DNA from: Lachnospiraceae bacterium
Lineage (GTDB): Bacteria > Bacillota > Clostridia > Lachnospirales > Lachnospiraceae
Direction of reading: 5' to 3'
NCBI GenBank assembly: GCA_910574715.1
Contig: CAJTCH010000017.1
Coordinates: 1-64,000, forward strand
Length of the DNA: 64,000 nucleotides
Made by a program: the position numbers and the translations under genes. The notes below the pieces were generated by a model, which was not told the DNA's origin, did not search any database, and saw only the letters and a list, made by a program, of their open reading frames with translations. Shown piece by piece: positions 31,569-40,324 of the stretch (positions within the stretch are counted from its first letter, which is position 1; each line of letters begins with the position of its first letter).

Positions 31569-31604
31569 TAGTATAATGACACACGAAAGCGAAGAGGTGG
31601 AAGC

Positions 31605-31979
31605 ATGACGATCTCAGAGGTTAGTAAGAAATACGGAATCTCACAGGATACGCTCAGATATTATGAGCGGATCGGAGTCATCCCTCCGGTGAACCGCAAC
31701 GGAAGCGGTCTGCGGGATTACACGGAGGATGACTGCGGCTGGGTGGAGCTTGCCGCCTGTATGAGGAGCGCCGGCCTGCCGCTTGAGGCATTGACAGAGT
31801 ATGTCAGGCTGAGCCGGGAAGGAGATGCTACGATCCCTGACAGAAGGCAGCTTCTTCTTGAACAGAAGGAACGGCTTCATGTACAGCTTCGGGTGATTCA
31901 GGAGACCCTGGAACGGCTTGATTATAAGATTTCCTGTTATGACAGGGCGATGAAGACCGGCCGGCTGGTCTGGGATTAG
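31605..31979 (+). CDS. MerR family transcriptional regulator
   Basis: This is a 124-aa MerR-type regulator with an N-terminal winged helix (TISEVSKKYGISQDTLRYYERIGV) and a C-terminal coiled-coil dimer helix (LLLEQKERLHVQLRVIQETLERLDYKI). It has no C-terminal metal-binding cysteine cluster; it resembles the regulators that control aldo/keto reductases. Its own promoter has the 19-bp spacer and dyad of MerR targets, implying autoactivation. The aldo/keto reductase gene follows after 30 bp and is probably in the same transcript. The inducer is unknown. Confidence 0.93.
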   Translation: MTISEVSKKYGISQDTLRYYERIGVIPPVNRNGSGLRDYTEDDCGWVELAACMRSAGLPLEALTEYVRLSREGDATIPDRRQLLLEQKERLHVQLRVIQETLERLDYKISCYDRAMKTGRLVWD

Positions 31980-32009
31980 ATGTGTGATATAAAAAAGGAG
32001 GAGATAGAT

Positions 32010-33137
32010 ATGATTTACAAAGAGTTTCAGGATCTACAACTGTCTGCGCTTGGCATGGGGACAATGAGGCTGCCGCTTATCGATGGTAAGGACGAGAACA
32101 TTGATGAAGCGGCGACGGCCAGGATGGTGGAGTATGCCATGAATCACGGGATCAACTATTATGATACGGCGTGGGGATATCATGGCGGGAATTCAGAGCT
32201 TGTTATGGGAAAGGTATTGAGTACATATCCGCGTGAGAAGTTCTATCTTGCGTCGAAGTTTCCTGGATATGATCTTGCTAACATGCCCAAGGTGGAGGAG
32301 ATCTTTGAGAAACAGCTTGAGAAGTGTCAGGTTTCTTATTTTGATTTCTACCTGTTCCACAATGTCTGTGAGATGAATATCGATGAATATCTGGATGAGA
32401 AGTACGGTATCTTCGAATATCTGATGAAGCAGAAGGAGAACGGAAGGATCCGGCATCTGGGATTCTCCGCTCATGGGGATTATGATATCATGAAGCGTTT
32501 CCTGGAAGCTTACGGCGAGCATATGGAGTTCTGCCAGATCCAGCTTAATTATGTGGACTGGAAGTTCCAGGAGGCGAAGGAGAAGGTAGAACTTCTGAAT
32601 GAATATCATATTCCGATCTGGGTGATGGAGCCGGTGCGCGGCGGTATGCTGGCGTCGTTGTCTGATGAATACGCGAAGAAGCTTGAGACGTTTCGTCCGG
32701 ATGAAGAGCCGGCAGCGTGGGCGTTCAGATTCCTGCAATCTATCCTGAATATCGTGGTGACGCTCTCAGGGATGTCCAACTTCGAACAGCTTGAGAAGAA
32801 TATCCGGACATATGAGGAGGAGAAGCCTCTGAGTGCAGAAGAGATGGATACACTTCTTGGTATTGCTGACAGGATGATGAACGGAGTTCCGTGTACGGCC
32901 TGTCATTATTGTACAAGCCATTGTCCGCAGGGAATTGATATTCCTTCCATGCTGAAGCTGTATAATGAGCATAAGTTTTCGGGCGGCGGATTTATCGCTC
33001 CGATGGCGCTTATGGCAGTACCGGAGGATAAGCAGCCTTCTGCCTGTGTCGGCTGCAGAAGCTGTGAAGCAGTGTGCCCGCAGCAGATCAGGATTTCAGA
33101 GACATTGGCTGATTTTGCGGGAATGTTAAAAGCGTAG
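32010..33137 (+). CDS. Aldo/keto reductase with C-terminal 4Fe-4S cluster domain
   Basis: This 375-aa enzyme has an N-terminal aldo/keto reductase barrel (LGMGTMRLPL, YDTAWGYHGGNSE, LASKFPG, FYLFHNV) and a C-terminal extension with two cysteine sets, CTACHYCTSHCP and CVGCRSCEAVCP. These fit two [4Fe-4S] clusters. Such fused enzymes are common in anaerobic Firmicutes, but the substrate is generally unknown. ATG 32010 is set by AGGAGG 8 nt upstream. It is probably driven by the MerR-type promoter in front of the preceding gene. Confidence 0.94.
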   Translation: MIYKEFQDLQLSALGMGTMRLPLIDGKDENIDEAATARMVEYAMNHGINYYDTAWGYHGGNSELVMGKVLSTYPREKFYLASKFPGYDLANMPKVEEIFEKQLEKCQVSYFDFYLFHNVCEMNIDEYLDEKYGIFEYLMKQKENGRIRHLGFSAHGDYDIMKRFLEAYGEHMEFCQIQLNYVDWKFQEAKEKVELLNEYHIPIWVMEPVRGGMLASLSDEYAKKLETFRPDEEPAAWAFRFLQSILNIVVTLSGMSNFEQLEKNIRTYEEEKPLSAEEMDTLLGIADRMMNGVPCTACHYCTSHCPQGIDIPSMLKLYNEHKFSGGGFIAPMALMAVPEDKQPSACVGCRSCEAVCPQQIRISETLADFAGMLKA

Positions 33138-33140
33138 AGC

Positions 33141-33182
33141 AAGAGCTGCCGGGGGAATGATGCCGCCCGGCAGTTCTTTTTT
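33141..33182 (+). terminator. Rho-independent terminator after the aldo/keto reductase
   Basis: AAGAGCTGCCGGG (33141-33153) pairs, with a G-U pair, to CCCGGCAGTTCTT (33166-33178) and is followed by a T-run to 33182. The convergent gene ends at its edge. Confidence 0.88.
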
Positions 33183-34446
33183 AAGTTAACTCTGCGATTC
33201 TTGACACGCCCACGTATATTTCAGAAACCTTATACCAGGTGCTGTAGTCTGTGATACCGGTCTGGGGGAGGCCGAATACCGACTGGATCTTGCGGATGGC
33301 GGCGGCAGTGGCGGGACCGTAGATTCCGTCGACTGTGACCTTTGGAATGGCGGGGTAGGAGCCGGCGATAACGTTGATCTGCTCCTGGAGCTGGCGAACC
33401 TTATCCCCTCTTGAGCCGATCTCCAGATTATATCCGGGCCAAGATGCCGGAATACCGGAGATAGCTTCGGCAGTATTGATATATATGTTGTCGCCGTAGT
33501 AGTAACGGAGGATCTCGATAGGAGAGTAGCCCTGGTCGCCGAGGGACTTGCTTCCCCACTGTGTCATCCAATTCGGACACTGGACCTGTCTCCCGTCGCA
33601 ATACTGTGTCAGGATCGGTTGTTTGACATTGGGGCGTGACAGATAATCTGCGAACAATTCATCTACGATGACGGATATGGTATCGAAGATGTTGCGTTCC
33701 GGTATCCATTTATGGTCGAAAGCTGTGGATGAAGTGATCGTAAATTCAAAACCTTGATTTCTATACCATTCAGTGAAAACTCTATTCAAAGTGAAGGACA
33801 TGATCGCCAGTACATTGGCCCGAATCGTATCTGCGGGCCAGGTGGCATAGATCTCGCTGGAAGCCACATTCTTGATATAGTCCTTATATTTCACATAATA
33901 ATTTGTGGCGGTCGTATCTCTTGGGCTTCCGTCATGCACGACGATATATTCAGGAACGACCACGCGGCTCAATACAATCTCTCCTGATTCGTTGATAGGT
34001 TTGATCTCGTCCTCCGGTATTTTCGGGGGATAGGTTCCATATAATGTATGTGCAGGGATTACAAATACTTCTTCGGAAGTTTCCGGTGTATCTATGGGGC
34101 TTAAAGTTATGTTCTGGATGGCGGTGACTGAGGAGAGGATCTCGGCGCCGGCAATGCTGACAGGCTCATATCCGGGAGCCGTTACCTGGAGCGTATATTC
34201 GGAGTAGGGCTGTACCTCATTTTCGGGGTCAAGGCTTAAGTCCAGCGGCGGGGCATCAAGCTCGATGGTTTCAGTCTGCCCGGAGGAATCCGTCGTGAGC
34301 TGTTCGAGCCGGCTGTCCGGGACACCGGTATAGGAGATAGAGACCGAAGCGTCGGCAATAGGGCGGGCGTCGATCTGTGATGTAAGATTGACCTTAAGCT
34401 TCCCTTTGTCAGGAGTGTCCTGCTGGGTCGCATTCATAATGTCCAT
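33181..34446 (-). CDS. SpoIID-like protein with Ig-like and peptidoglycan-binding domains
   Basis: This 421-aa protein has three visible parts. Residues about 15-120 form a beta-rich, carboxypeptidase-regulatory-like repeat. The middle (ATWPADTIRANVLAIMSFTLNRV through GDQGYSPIEILRYYYG) resembles SpoIID/LytB-type domains. The C-terminus (LEIGSRGDKVRQLQEQI...VDGIYGPATAAAIRKIQ) is a PG_binding_1 repeat. No signal peptide is seen, which fits a mother-cell or coat role in sporulation. The key SpoIID catalytic glutamate is not obvious, so the middle may be non-catalytic. GAGG lies 7 nt before the ATG. It is divergent from the transglutaminase gene. Confidence 0.8.
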   Translation of the reverse strand: MDIMNATQQDTPDKGKLKVNLTSQIDARPIADASVSISYTGVPDSRLEQLTTDSSGQTETIELDAPPLDLSLDPENEVQPYSEYTLQVTAPGYEPVSIAGAEILSSVTAIQNITLSPIDTPETSEEVFVIPAHTLYGTYPPKIPEDEIKPINESGEIVLSRVVVPEYIVVHDGSPRDTTATNYYVKYKDYIKNVASSEIYATWPADTIRANVLAIMSFTLNRVFTEWYRNQGFEFTITSSTAFDHKWIPERNIFDTISVIVDELFADYLSRPNVKQPILTQYCDGRQVQCPNWMTQWGSKSLGDQGYSPIEILRYYYGDNIYINTAEAISGIPASWPGYNLEIGSRGDKVRQLQEQINVIAGSYPAIPKVTVDGIYGPATAAAIRKIQSVFGLPQTGITDYSTWYKVSEIYVGVSRIAELT

Positions 34447-34511
34447 AGGGGTACCTCATAAAGGATTTCTTACGGATAAGATATGAATGAAGGAAGAAAA
34501 TGTTACTGATA

Positions 34512-34540
34512 TTGTATATTTTGGGGAAAATGCATATAAT
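34512..34540 (+). promoter_or_regulatory. Promoter of the transglutaminase-like gene
   Basis: TTGTAT (34512-34517) and TATAAT (34535-34540) have a 17-bp spacer. A small hairpin, CACGGA (34560-34565) with TCCGTG (34571-34576), lies in the leader. Confidence 0.7.
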
Positions 34541-34598
34541 ATGATACAAGAGTCCCAAGCACGGAGGAATTCCGTGTATCATAAGTCAAGGAGTTAAC

Positions 34599-35819
34599 AT
34601 GAAGAGAAAACGGAAAAAAGGGGGTTGTATACATACGATAGCAGTGACCGTCGGTATGTTCTGTCTTGCAGTAGCGGTGATCTGTATTGCGTATGGAGTC
34701 GGCCTGAAAACGCAGATTGTGGGGAAAATAGAACGAGAATTTACGAAGCCGAAGGAGATACCCTTCCAGGAGGTGGTGATCTCTGAGGATGAGGTGGAGC
34801 AGAAATTCTACTACCAGCAATTGAATGAGGAAGAAAGACTGGTCTATAAGGAGATATTGGAAGGAATACGGGGAAATACAGAGGAGATCTATATCCATGC
34901 CTCGGACGCAGAGCGGGCGAATAAGATTTTCCAGGATATCCTGAAGGATCATCCGGATATCTTCTGGTGCGACGGAACCATATCAGCGACCACCTACGGA
35001 GGATCAGAATCCTACACGGTGCTGAAACCGACATATATCTATGACGAAGCGTCAAAGGAGACGATGAAGGCCGAGATAGAAGGAGCCGCGGCACAGTGTT
35101 TGTCGGGAATTGCGGCGGATGATACGGAGTATAATAAGATTCTGTATGTCTATGAATATATAGTTGATACGGTCGATTATGACCTGGAGGCACCGGATAA
35201 TCAGAATATTTACAGTGTATTTGTCCATCAGCGGTCGGTATGTGCAGGTTATTCCAAGGCGGCGCAGTATCTGCTGGAGAGATTGGGTGTGTTCTGTACC
35301 TATGTGACCGGGACCACCGGCGGCGGACAGAACCATGCATGGAATCTGGTCATGTGTGAGGGGGATTATTATTACCTGGATGTGACCTGGGGAGATCCGG
35401 TATTCCAGGCTGCCGAAGGGGAAGAAGTAAGAGACTTTGAGAATATCAGCTATGATTATATGTGCTGTGATGATGCAGAGCTGTTCAAGAACCACACGCC
35501 TGACGAAGGCACAGCGCTTCCGGCATGTACGAAAATGAACCGTAATTACTACATGATGAATAACATGTATTATGAATCCTATGACAGCGGTTTGATCCTT
35601 CAGAGAATGAATGATGTAATCGCCTCCAGAGGGAATCCGGTGGTGATCAAGTTCGCCGATGATGCGCTCTATAACCAGGCGCATGATGACGTGTTCCAGA
35701 ATGTGGTGAAGGCGGCGGCTAAGAATCTGGCTGAGTGGTATGGGCTTGACGAGGTGAGATATCAGTATATGGATGAGCCGGAACTTAATAAGATTACGGT
35801 ATATTGGCAGTATGAGTAG
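34599..35819 (+). CDS. Membrane-anchored transglutaminase-like protein
   Basis: This 406-aa protein has a single N-terminal membrane helix (AVTVGMFCLAVAVICIAYGVG) after a basic stretch, leaving the rest outside. The central region carries a transglutaminase-like catalytic triad: Cys in RSVCAGYSKAAQYL, His in QNHAWNLV and Asp in YYYLDVTWGDP. Related domains are found in bacterial proteases and cross-linking enzymes at the cell surface. The residues before residue 150 and the C-terminal 100 residues are of unknown function. It has its own promoter and stands alone before carAB. Confidence 0.88.
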   Translation: MKRKRKKGGCIHTIAVTVGMFCLAVAVICIAYGVGLKTQIVGKIEREFTKPKEIPFQEVVISEDEVEQKFYYQQLNEEERLVYKEILEGIRGNTEEIYIHASDAERANKIFQDILKDHPDIFWCDGTISATTYGGSESYTVLKPTYIYDEASKETMKAEIEGAAAQCLSGIAADDTEYNKILYVYEYIVDTVDYDLEAPDNQNIYSVFVHQRSVCAGYSKAAQYLLERLGVFCTYVTGTTGGGQNHAWNLVMCEGDYYYLDVTWGDPVFQAAEGEEVRDFENISYDYMCCDDAELFKNHTPDEGTALPACTKMNRNYYMMNNMYYESYDSGLILQRMNDVIASRGNPVVIKFADDALYNQAHDDVFQNVVKAAAKNLAEWYGLDEVRYQYMDEPELNKITVYWQYE

Positions 35820-35830
35820 AAAAAATATGG

Positions 35831-35859
35831 TTGAAAATCCTCAGATTTTGTAGTATAAT
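35831..35859 (+). promoter_or_regulatory. carAB promoter
   Basis: TTGAAA (35831-35836) and TATAAT (35854-35859) are 17 bp apart. Transcripts would start near 35866, giving a leader of about 135 nt before carA. Confidence 0.8.
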
Positions 35860-35882
35860 TTTTACAATTTGAGGAGACGAGG

Positions 35883-35996
35883 ATGTTTGCCGGACCATGT
35901 ATAATAGGGCAGTTGTGCATGCAACTGCCCTTTTTGCGGAACTCTAATGACACCTTGGCTGCGCTTTTTGTTAGTATTCAGAAAGGAAACGGGTGA
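35883..35996 (+). CDS. Possible 37-aa carA leader peptide spanning the attenuator
   Basis: An ATG at 35883, with GAGGAG 6 nt upstream, opens a 37-codon frame that ends at TGA 35994-35996, four bases before the carA ATG. The terminator-like hairpin (35907-35930) falls within codons 9-16. A ribosome following RNA polymerase closely would prevent the hairpin from forming. The layout matches the E. coli pyrL-pyrBI leader. There is no run of Arg codons; one CGG follows the T-run. Whether it is translated is unproven. Confidence 0.45.
   Translation: MFAGPCIIGQLCMQLPFLRNSNDTLAALFVSIQKGNG
35907..35935 (+). terminator. Transcription attenuator in the carA leader
   Basis: GGGCAGTTG (35907-35915) and CAACTGCCC (35922-35930) form a perfect 9-bp stem followed by five T residues. 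Because the carAB promoter lies upstream, this acts within the carA leader rather than ending the previous gene. No obvious PyrR-binding consensus was found. Confidence 0.75.
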
Positions 35997-36000
35997 ATAT

Positions 36001-37068
36001 ATGAAAGCATTTCTTATATTGGAAGACGGGACAGTCTTTACAGGAACAAGTATAGGCGCCGCGAGGGATATGATCAGTGAGATTGTGTTCAATACTTCGA
36101 TGACAGGATATCTTGAGGTGTTGACAGATCCTTCTTACGCCGGACAGGCGGTGGTGATGACGTATCCGCTGATCGGGAATTATGGGGTTACACCGGATAT
36201 GGAATCGAAGAGGGCGTGGCCGGATGGATATATTGTAAGAGAACTGTCCAGGATGCCCAGCAATTTCCGCTGTGAGGGGGGACTGGAGGATTTCTTGAAG
36301 GAACAGGATATCCCGGGGATCGCCGGAATTGACACCCGTGCTCTGACCAAGCGACTGCGCGAGAAGGGGACGATGAACGGAATGATCACGACCAATGAGA
36401 ACTATGATCTCCATCAGATACTTCCAAGGCTTAAGGGATATGCGATTGGGGATGTGGTATCGCAGGCATCCTGCCAAGAGAGATATGTCTTAGAAGGCGA
36501 CGGCCCAAGGGTGGCCCTGATGGATTTTGGGGCGAAGAATAATATTGCCAGATCTCTGAACCAGCGGGGATGCCAGGTGACTGTCTATCCGGCCCATACG
36601 CTTGCGGATGAGATCATAGCAGCAGATCCGGATGGGATCATGTTGTCTAACGGGCCGGGGGATCCGCAGATGAATGTATCTATTATAGAAGAACTGAAGA
36701 AGCTTTATCGGACAGAGATTCCGATCTTCGCGATCTGTCTCGGGCATCAGCTGATGGCCCTTGCAAATGGCGGGAAGACCTATAAGTTAAAATACGGCCA
36801 CCGGGGCGGGAATCATCCGGTTAAGGACTTAAGCGACAGCCGTGTCTACATATCATCACAGAATCACGGCTATGCGGTGGATGCTTCGAGTATGGACCCG
36901 GCGGTTGCAAAGGAAGCATTTGTCAATGTCAATGACGGGACGAACGAAGGTCTCCGTTATATAGGAAAGAAGATATTCACGGTGCAGTTTCATCCAGAGG
37001 CATGTCCGGGTCCTAAGGATTCAGGCTATCTGTTTGACCGGTTTATCGATATGATGAAAGGAGTGTAG
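36001..37068 (+). CDS. carA: Carbamoyl-phosphate synthase small subunit
   Basis: This 355-aa subunit is the glutamine amidotransferase of carbamoyl-phosphate synthase, feeding both pyrimidine and arginine synthesis. The class I glutaminase triad is visible: Cys246 in ICLGHQ and His plus Glu in QFHPEACPGP. The N-terminal domain begins KAFLILEDGTVFTGTSIGA. ATG 36001 is preferred over the in-frame 35947 because it matches the family start and follows the leader frame by 4 bp. The local ribosome site is weak, so coupling to the leader frame may matter. carB follows after 3 bp. Confidence 0.96.
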   Translation: MKAFLILEDGTVFTGTSIGAARDMISEIVFNTSMTGYLEVLTDPSYAGQAVVMTYPLIGNYGVTPDMESKRAWPDGYIVRELSRMPSNFRCEGGLEDFLKEQDIPGIAGIDTRALTKRLREKGTMNGMITTNENYDLHQILPRLKGYAIGDVVSQASCQERYVLEGDGPRVALMDFGAKNNIARSLNQRGCQVTVYPAHTLADEIIAADPDGIMLSNGPGDPQMNVSIIEELKKLYRTEIPIFAICLGHQLMALANGGKTYKLKYGHRGGNHPVKDLSDSRVYISSQNHGYAVDASSMDPAVAKEAFVNVNDGTNEGLRYIGKKIFTVQFHPEACPGPKDSGYLFDRFIDMMKGV

Positions 37069-37071
37069 ACC

Positions 37072-40000
37072 ATGCCCAGGAATACAGCGATTAAGAAGGT
37101 ACTGGTCATCGGGTCAGGCCCGATCGTGATTGGACAGGCGGCGGAATTCGACTATGCAGGGACCCAGGCCTGCCGTTCTCTGAAGGAAGAGGGGCTTGAG
37201 GTGGTTCTGCTGAATTCTAATCCGGCGACGATCATGACGGATAAGGATATTGCAGACCGAGTTTATATCGAGCCGCTTACGGCAGAGGTGGTAGAGCAGT
37301 TGATTTTAAAGGAGCGGCCGGACAGTGTGCTGCCGACGCTTGGCGGGCAGGCAGCGCTCAATCTTGCCATGGAGCTTGAGGAGAGCGGATTCTTAAGAAA
37401 GCATCATGCAGCCCTGATCGGAACGACCTCAGAGACAATCAAGAAGGCGGAGGACAGGCTGGAGTTCAAGAAGACCATGGAGAAGATCGGGGAACCTTGT
37501 GCGGCGTCCCTGGTAGTAGAGACGGTGGAAGACGGTGTAAGATTTGCAGAAGAGATCGGTTATCCAGTGGTCTTACGCCCGGCCTACACGCTTGGCGGCA
37601 GCGGCGGGGGGATCGCGGACAACCGGGTTAAGCTTATGGAGATCCTGGAGAATGGACTCCGTCTCTCCCGCGTGGGGCAGGTTCTGGTGGAGCGCTGTAT
37701 CGCGGGATGGAAAGAGATCGAGTATGAGGTGATGCGTGACGGCAGCGGCAACTGTATCACGGTCTGCAATATGGAGAATATAGACCCGGTGGGGGTACAT
37801 ACGGGAGACAGTATCGTGGTCGCGCCGTCTCAGACATTGGGAGACAAGGAGTACCAGATGCTTCGGACCTCTGCGCTTAATATTATCAGTGAGCTTAACA
37901 TCACCGGAGGATGTAACGTGCAGTATGCCCTGCATCCGGAGACGTTCGAGTATTGCGTCATCGAGGTCAATCCCCGGGTGAGCCGTTCCTCTGCGCTGGC
38001 CTCCAAGGCGACAGGTTATCCCATAGCCAAGGTTGCGGCGAAGATTGCCCTTGGATATACACTGGATGAGATCAAGAATGCGGTTACTAAGAAGACCTAT
38101 GCGAGCTTTGAGCCGATGTTGGATTACTGTGTGGTCAAGATTCCAAGACTTCCGTTCGATAAGTTTATCAGTGCCAAGCGGACTCTGACGACGCAGATGA
38201 AGGCGACCGGAGAAGTCATGAGTATCTGTGATAACTTCGAAGGAGCGCTCATGAAGGCGCTCCGGTCCCTAGAGCAGCATGTGGACAGTCTTATGTCTTA
38301 TGATTTCTCTGAGCTTCAGAAGGATGAGCTGATGGAAGAACTGGCAGTGGTGGATGATCTGAGGATATTCAGGATCGCAGAAGCAGTCCGCCGGGGCATT
38401 ACATATGAAGAGATCCATGCGGTAACGAAGATCGACCTGTGGTTCATCGACAAGCTGGCGATTCTTGTGGAGACGGAGCAGCGCCTTAAGGAACAGGAAC
38501 TTGACGAAGAGCTTCTAAGAGAGGCGAAGCGTCTAGAATTCCCGGATACGGTGATCGCAGAGCTTACTGGGAAGACCGGACGGCAGATCCATGATCTTCG
38601 GCATGAATACGGGATCACCGCCGCATATAAGATGGTAGATACCTGCGCGGCAGAATTTGCGGCGGAGACGCCTTATTATTATTCCGTGTTCGGAAGTGAG
38701 AATGAGGCGGTCCGGACTTCAGGTAAGAAAAAGGTACTGGTGCTTGGTTCCGGACCGATCCGAATCGGCCAGGGAATCGAATTTGATTTCTGTTCGGTAC
38801 ACTGTACTTGGGCATTTGCGAAAGAGGGATACGAGACGATCATTGTCAACAATAATCCTGAGACGGTGAGTACAGATTTTGATATCGCAGATAAATTATA
38901 CTTTGAACCTTTGACGCCGGAGGACGTGGAGAGTATCGTTGATCTGGAGAAACCGGACGGGGCTGTGGTGCAGTTCGGCGGACAGACGGCCATCAAACTT
39001 ACGGAATCCCTGATGGAGATGGGAGTGCCGATCTTAGGCACTTCTGCAGAGAATGTGGATGCAGCGGAAGACAGAGAGTTATTCGATCAGATTCTGGAGG
39101 AATGTGAGATCCCAAGGCCAAGCGGCGGTACGGTCTACACGGCCGAAGAAGCCAGGGAGGTTGCGAACCGCCTTGGTTATCCGGTCCTGGTAAGGCCTTC
39201 TTATGTGCTGGGCGGCCAGGGGATGCAGATCGCCATCAATGATCACGATATCGACGAGTTTATCGGGATCATCAACCGGATCGCTCAGGACCATCCGATC
39301 CTGGTGGACAAATATCTGCAGGGGAAGGAGATAGAGGTCGACGCGGTATGCGACGGCGAGGAGATATTGATTCCCGGTATTATGGAGCATATCGAACGTG
39401 CAGGCATCCATTCCGGCGACAGTATCTCCGTATATCCTGCGCAGAGTATTTCTGATAAGACTAAGAGGACGATCGAGGAGTATACAAGGAGACTGGCCAG
39501 ATCGCTGCATGTGATCGGACTTATCAATATTCAGTTCATCGTGTGTGGGGAGGAGGTCTATGTAATCGAGGTGAATCCCCGTTCCAGCCGGACGGTCCCC
39601 TATATCAGCAAGGTCACAGGGATCCCCATTGTTCCGTTGGCGACGAAGGTCATCATCGGCAATAAGCTTAAGGATCTGGGATATACGCCGGGACTGCAGG
39701 CAGAGGCGGATTATTTCGCAGTTAAGATGCCGGTGTTCTCCTTCGAGAAGATCCGCGGTGCGGACGTAAGCCTTGGACCGGAGATGAAGTCCACGGGGGA
39801 GTGCTTAGGAATAGCGAAGACATTTGACGAGGCGCTCTACAAGGCATTCTTGGGGGCGGGGATCAAACTGCCGCGGCATAAGAATATGATCATTACCGTG
39901 CGTGAGGAGGATAAGGCCGAAGCGGTGGAGATCGGACGCAGATTCCGGAAGATCGGCTACCGTATCTTCGCGACGGAAGGAACCGCCGAGGCTCTGAAAG

Positions 40001-40281
40001 CAGGAGGTGTGAAAGCGAATAAGGTCAGGAAGATCGAGCAGGAATCACCGAACCTGATGGATCTGATCCTGGGACATAAGATTGATCTTGTCATTGATAC
40101 GCCGCATCAGGGGGCGGACCGGGCGAGAGACGGATTCGTGATCCGGAGGAACGCGATCGAGACCGGCGTCAATGTTCTGACGGCGATCGACACGGCAAAG
40201 GCTTTGATCACCAGTCTTGAGAATACAGATATTAGAAAACTGACGCTGATTGATATTGCAAAGATTAAAAATGGTGTATAA
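37072..40281 (+). CDS. carB: Carbamoyl-phosphate synthase large subunit
   Basis: This 1069-aa subunit makes carbamoyl phosphate from ammonia, bicarbonate and two ATP. It contains two homologous ATP-grasp halves (KKVLVIGSGPIVIGQAAEFDYAG near the start and KKVLVLGSGPIRIGQGIEFDFC near residue 550) and a C-terminal MGS-like allosteric domain. The length is typical and no motif is missing. It lies 3 bp after carA. A weak promoter-like TATAAT at 40277-40282, at its very end, may serve the next gene. Confidence 0.97.
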   Translation: MPRNTAIKKVLVIGSGPIVIGQAAEFDYAGTQACRSLKEEGLEVVLLNSNPATIMTDKDIADRVYIEPLTAEVVEQLILKERPDSVLPTLGGQAALNLAMELEESGFLRKHHAALIGTTSETIKKAEDRLEFKKTMEKIGEPCAASLVVETVEDGVRFAEEIGYPVVLRPAYTLGGSGGGIADNRVKLMEILENGLRLSRVGQVLVERCIAGWKEIEYEVMRDGSGNCITVCNMENIDPVGVHTGDSIVVAPSQTLGDKEYQMLRTSALNIISELNITGGCNVQYALHPETFEYCVIEVNPRVSRSSALASKATGYPIAKVAAKIALGYTLDEIKNAVTKKTYASFEPMLDYCVVKIPRLPFDKFISAKRTLTTQMKATGEVMSICDNFEGALMKALRSLEQHVDSLMSYDFSELQKDELMEELAVVDDLRIFRIAEAVRRGITYEEIHAVTKIDLWFIDKLAILVETEQRLKEQELDEELLREAKRLEFPDTVIAELTGKTGRQIHDLRHEYGITAAYKMVDTCAAEFAAETPYYYSVFGSENEAVRTSGKKKVLVLGSGPIRIGQGIEFDFCSVHCTWAFAKEGYETIIVNNNPETVSTDFDIADKLYFEPLTPEDVESIVDLEKPDGAVVQFGGQTAIKLTESLMEMGVPILGTSAENVDAAEDRELFDQILEECEIPRPSGGTVYTAEEAREVANRLGYPVLVRPSYVLGGQGMQIAINDHDIDEFIGIINRIAQDHPILVDKYLQGKEIEVDAVCDGEEILIPGIMEHIERAGIHSGDSISVYPAQSISDKTKRTIEEYTRRLARSLHVIGLINIQFIVCGEEVYVIEVNPRSSRTVPYISKVTGIPIVPLATKVIIGNKLKDLGYTPGLQAEADYFAVKMPVFSFEKIRGADVSLGPEMKSTGECLGIAKTFDEALYKAFLGAGIKLPRHKNMIITVREEDKAEAVEIGRRFRKIGYRIFATEGTAEALKAGGVKANKVRKIEQESPNLMDLILGHKIDLVIDTPHQGADRARDGFVIRRNAIETGVNVLTAIDTAKALITSLENTDIRKLTLIDIAKIKNGV

Positions 40282-40324
40282 TAGAGATAGTAGCTTTTTG
40301 GACGTTAGGACGAAGGAGGAAATT

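Noticed and set aside
35866..35906. PyrR-binding loop in the carA leader
   Set aside because: I could not find the conserved anti-antiterminator sequence known from other Firmicutes.
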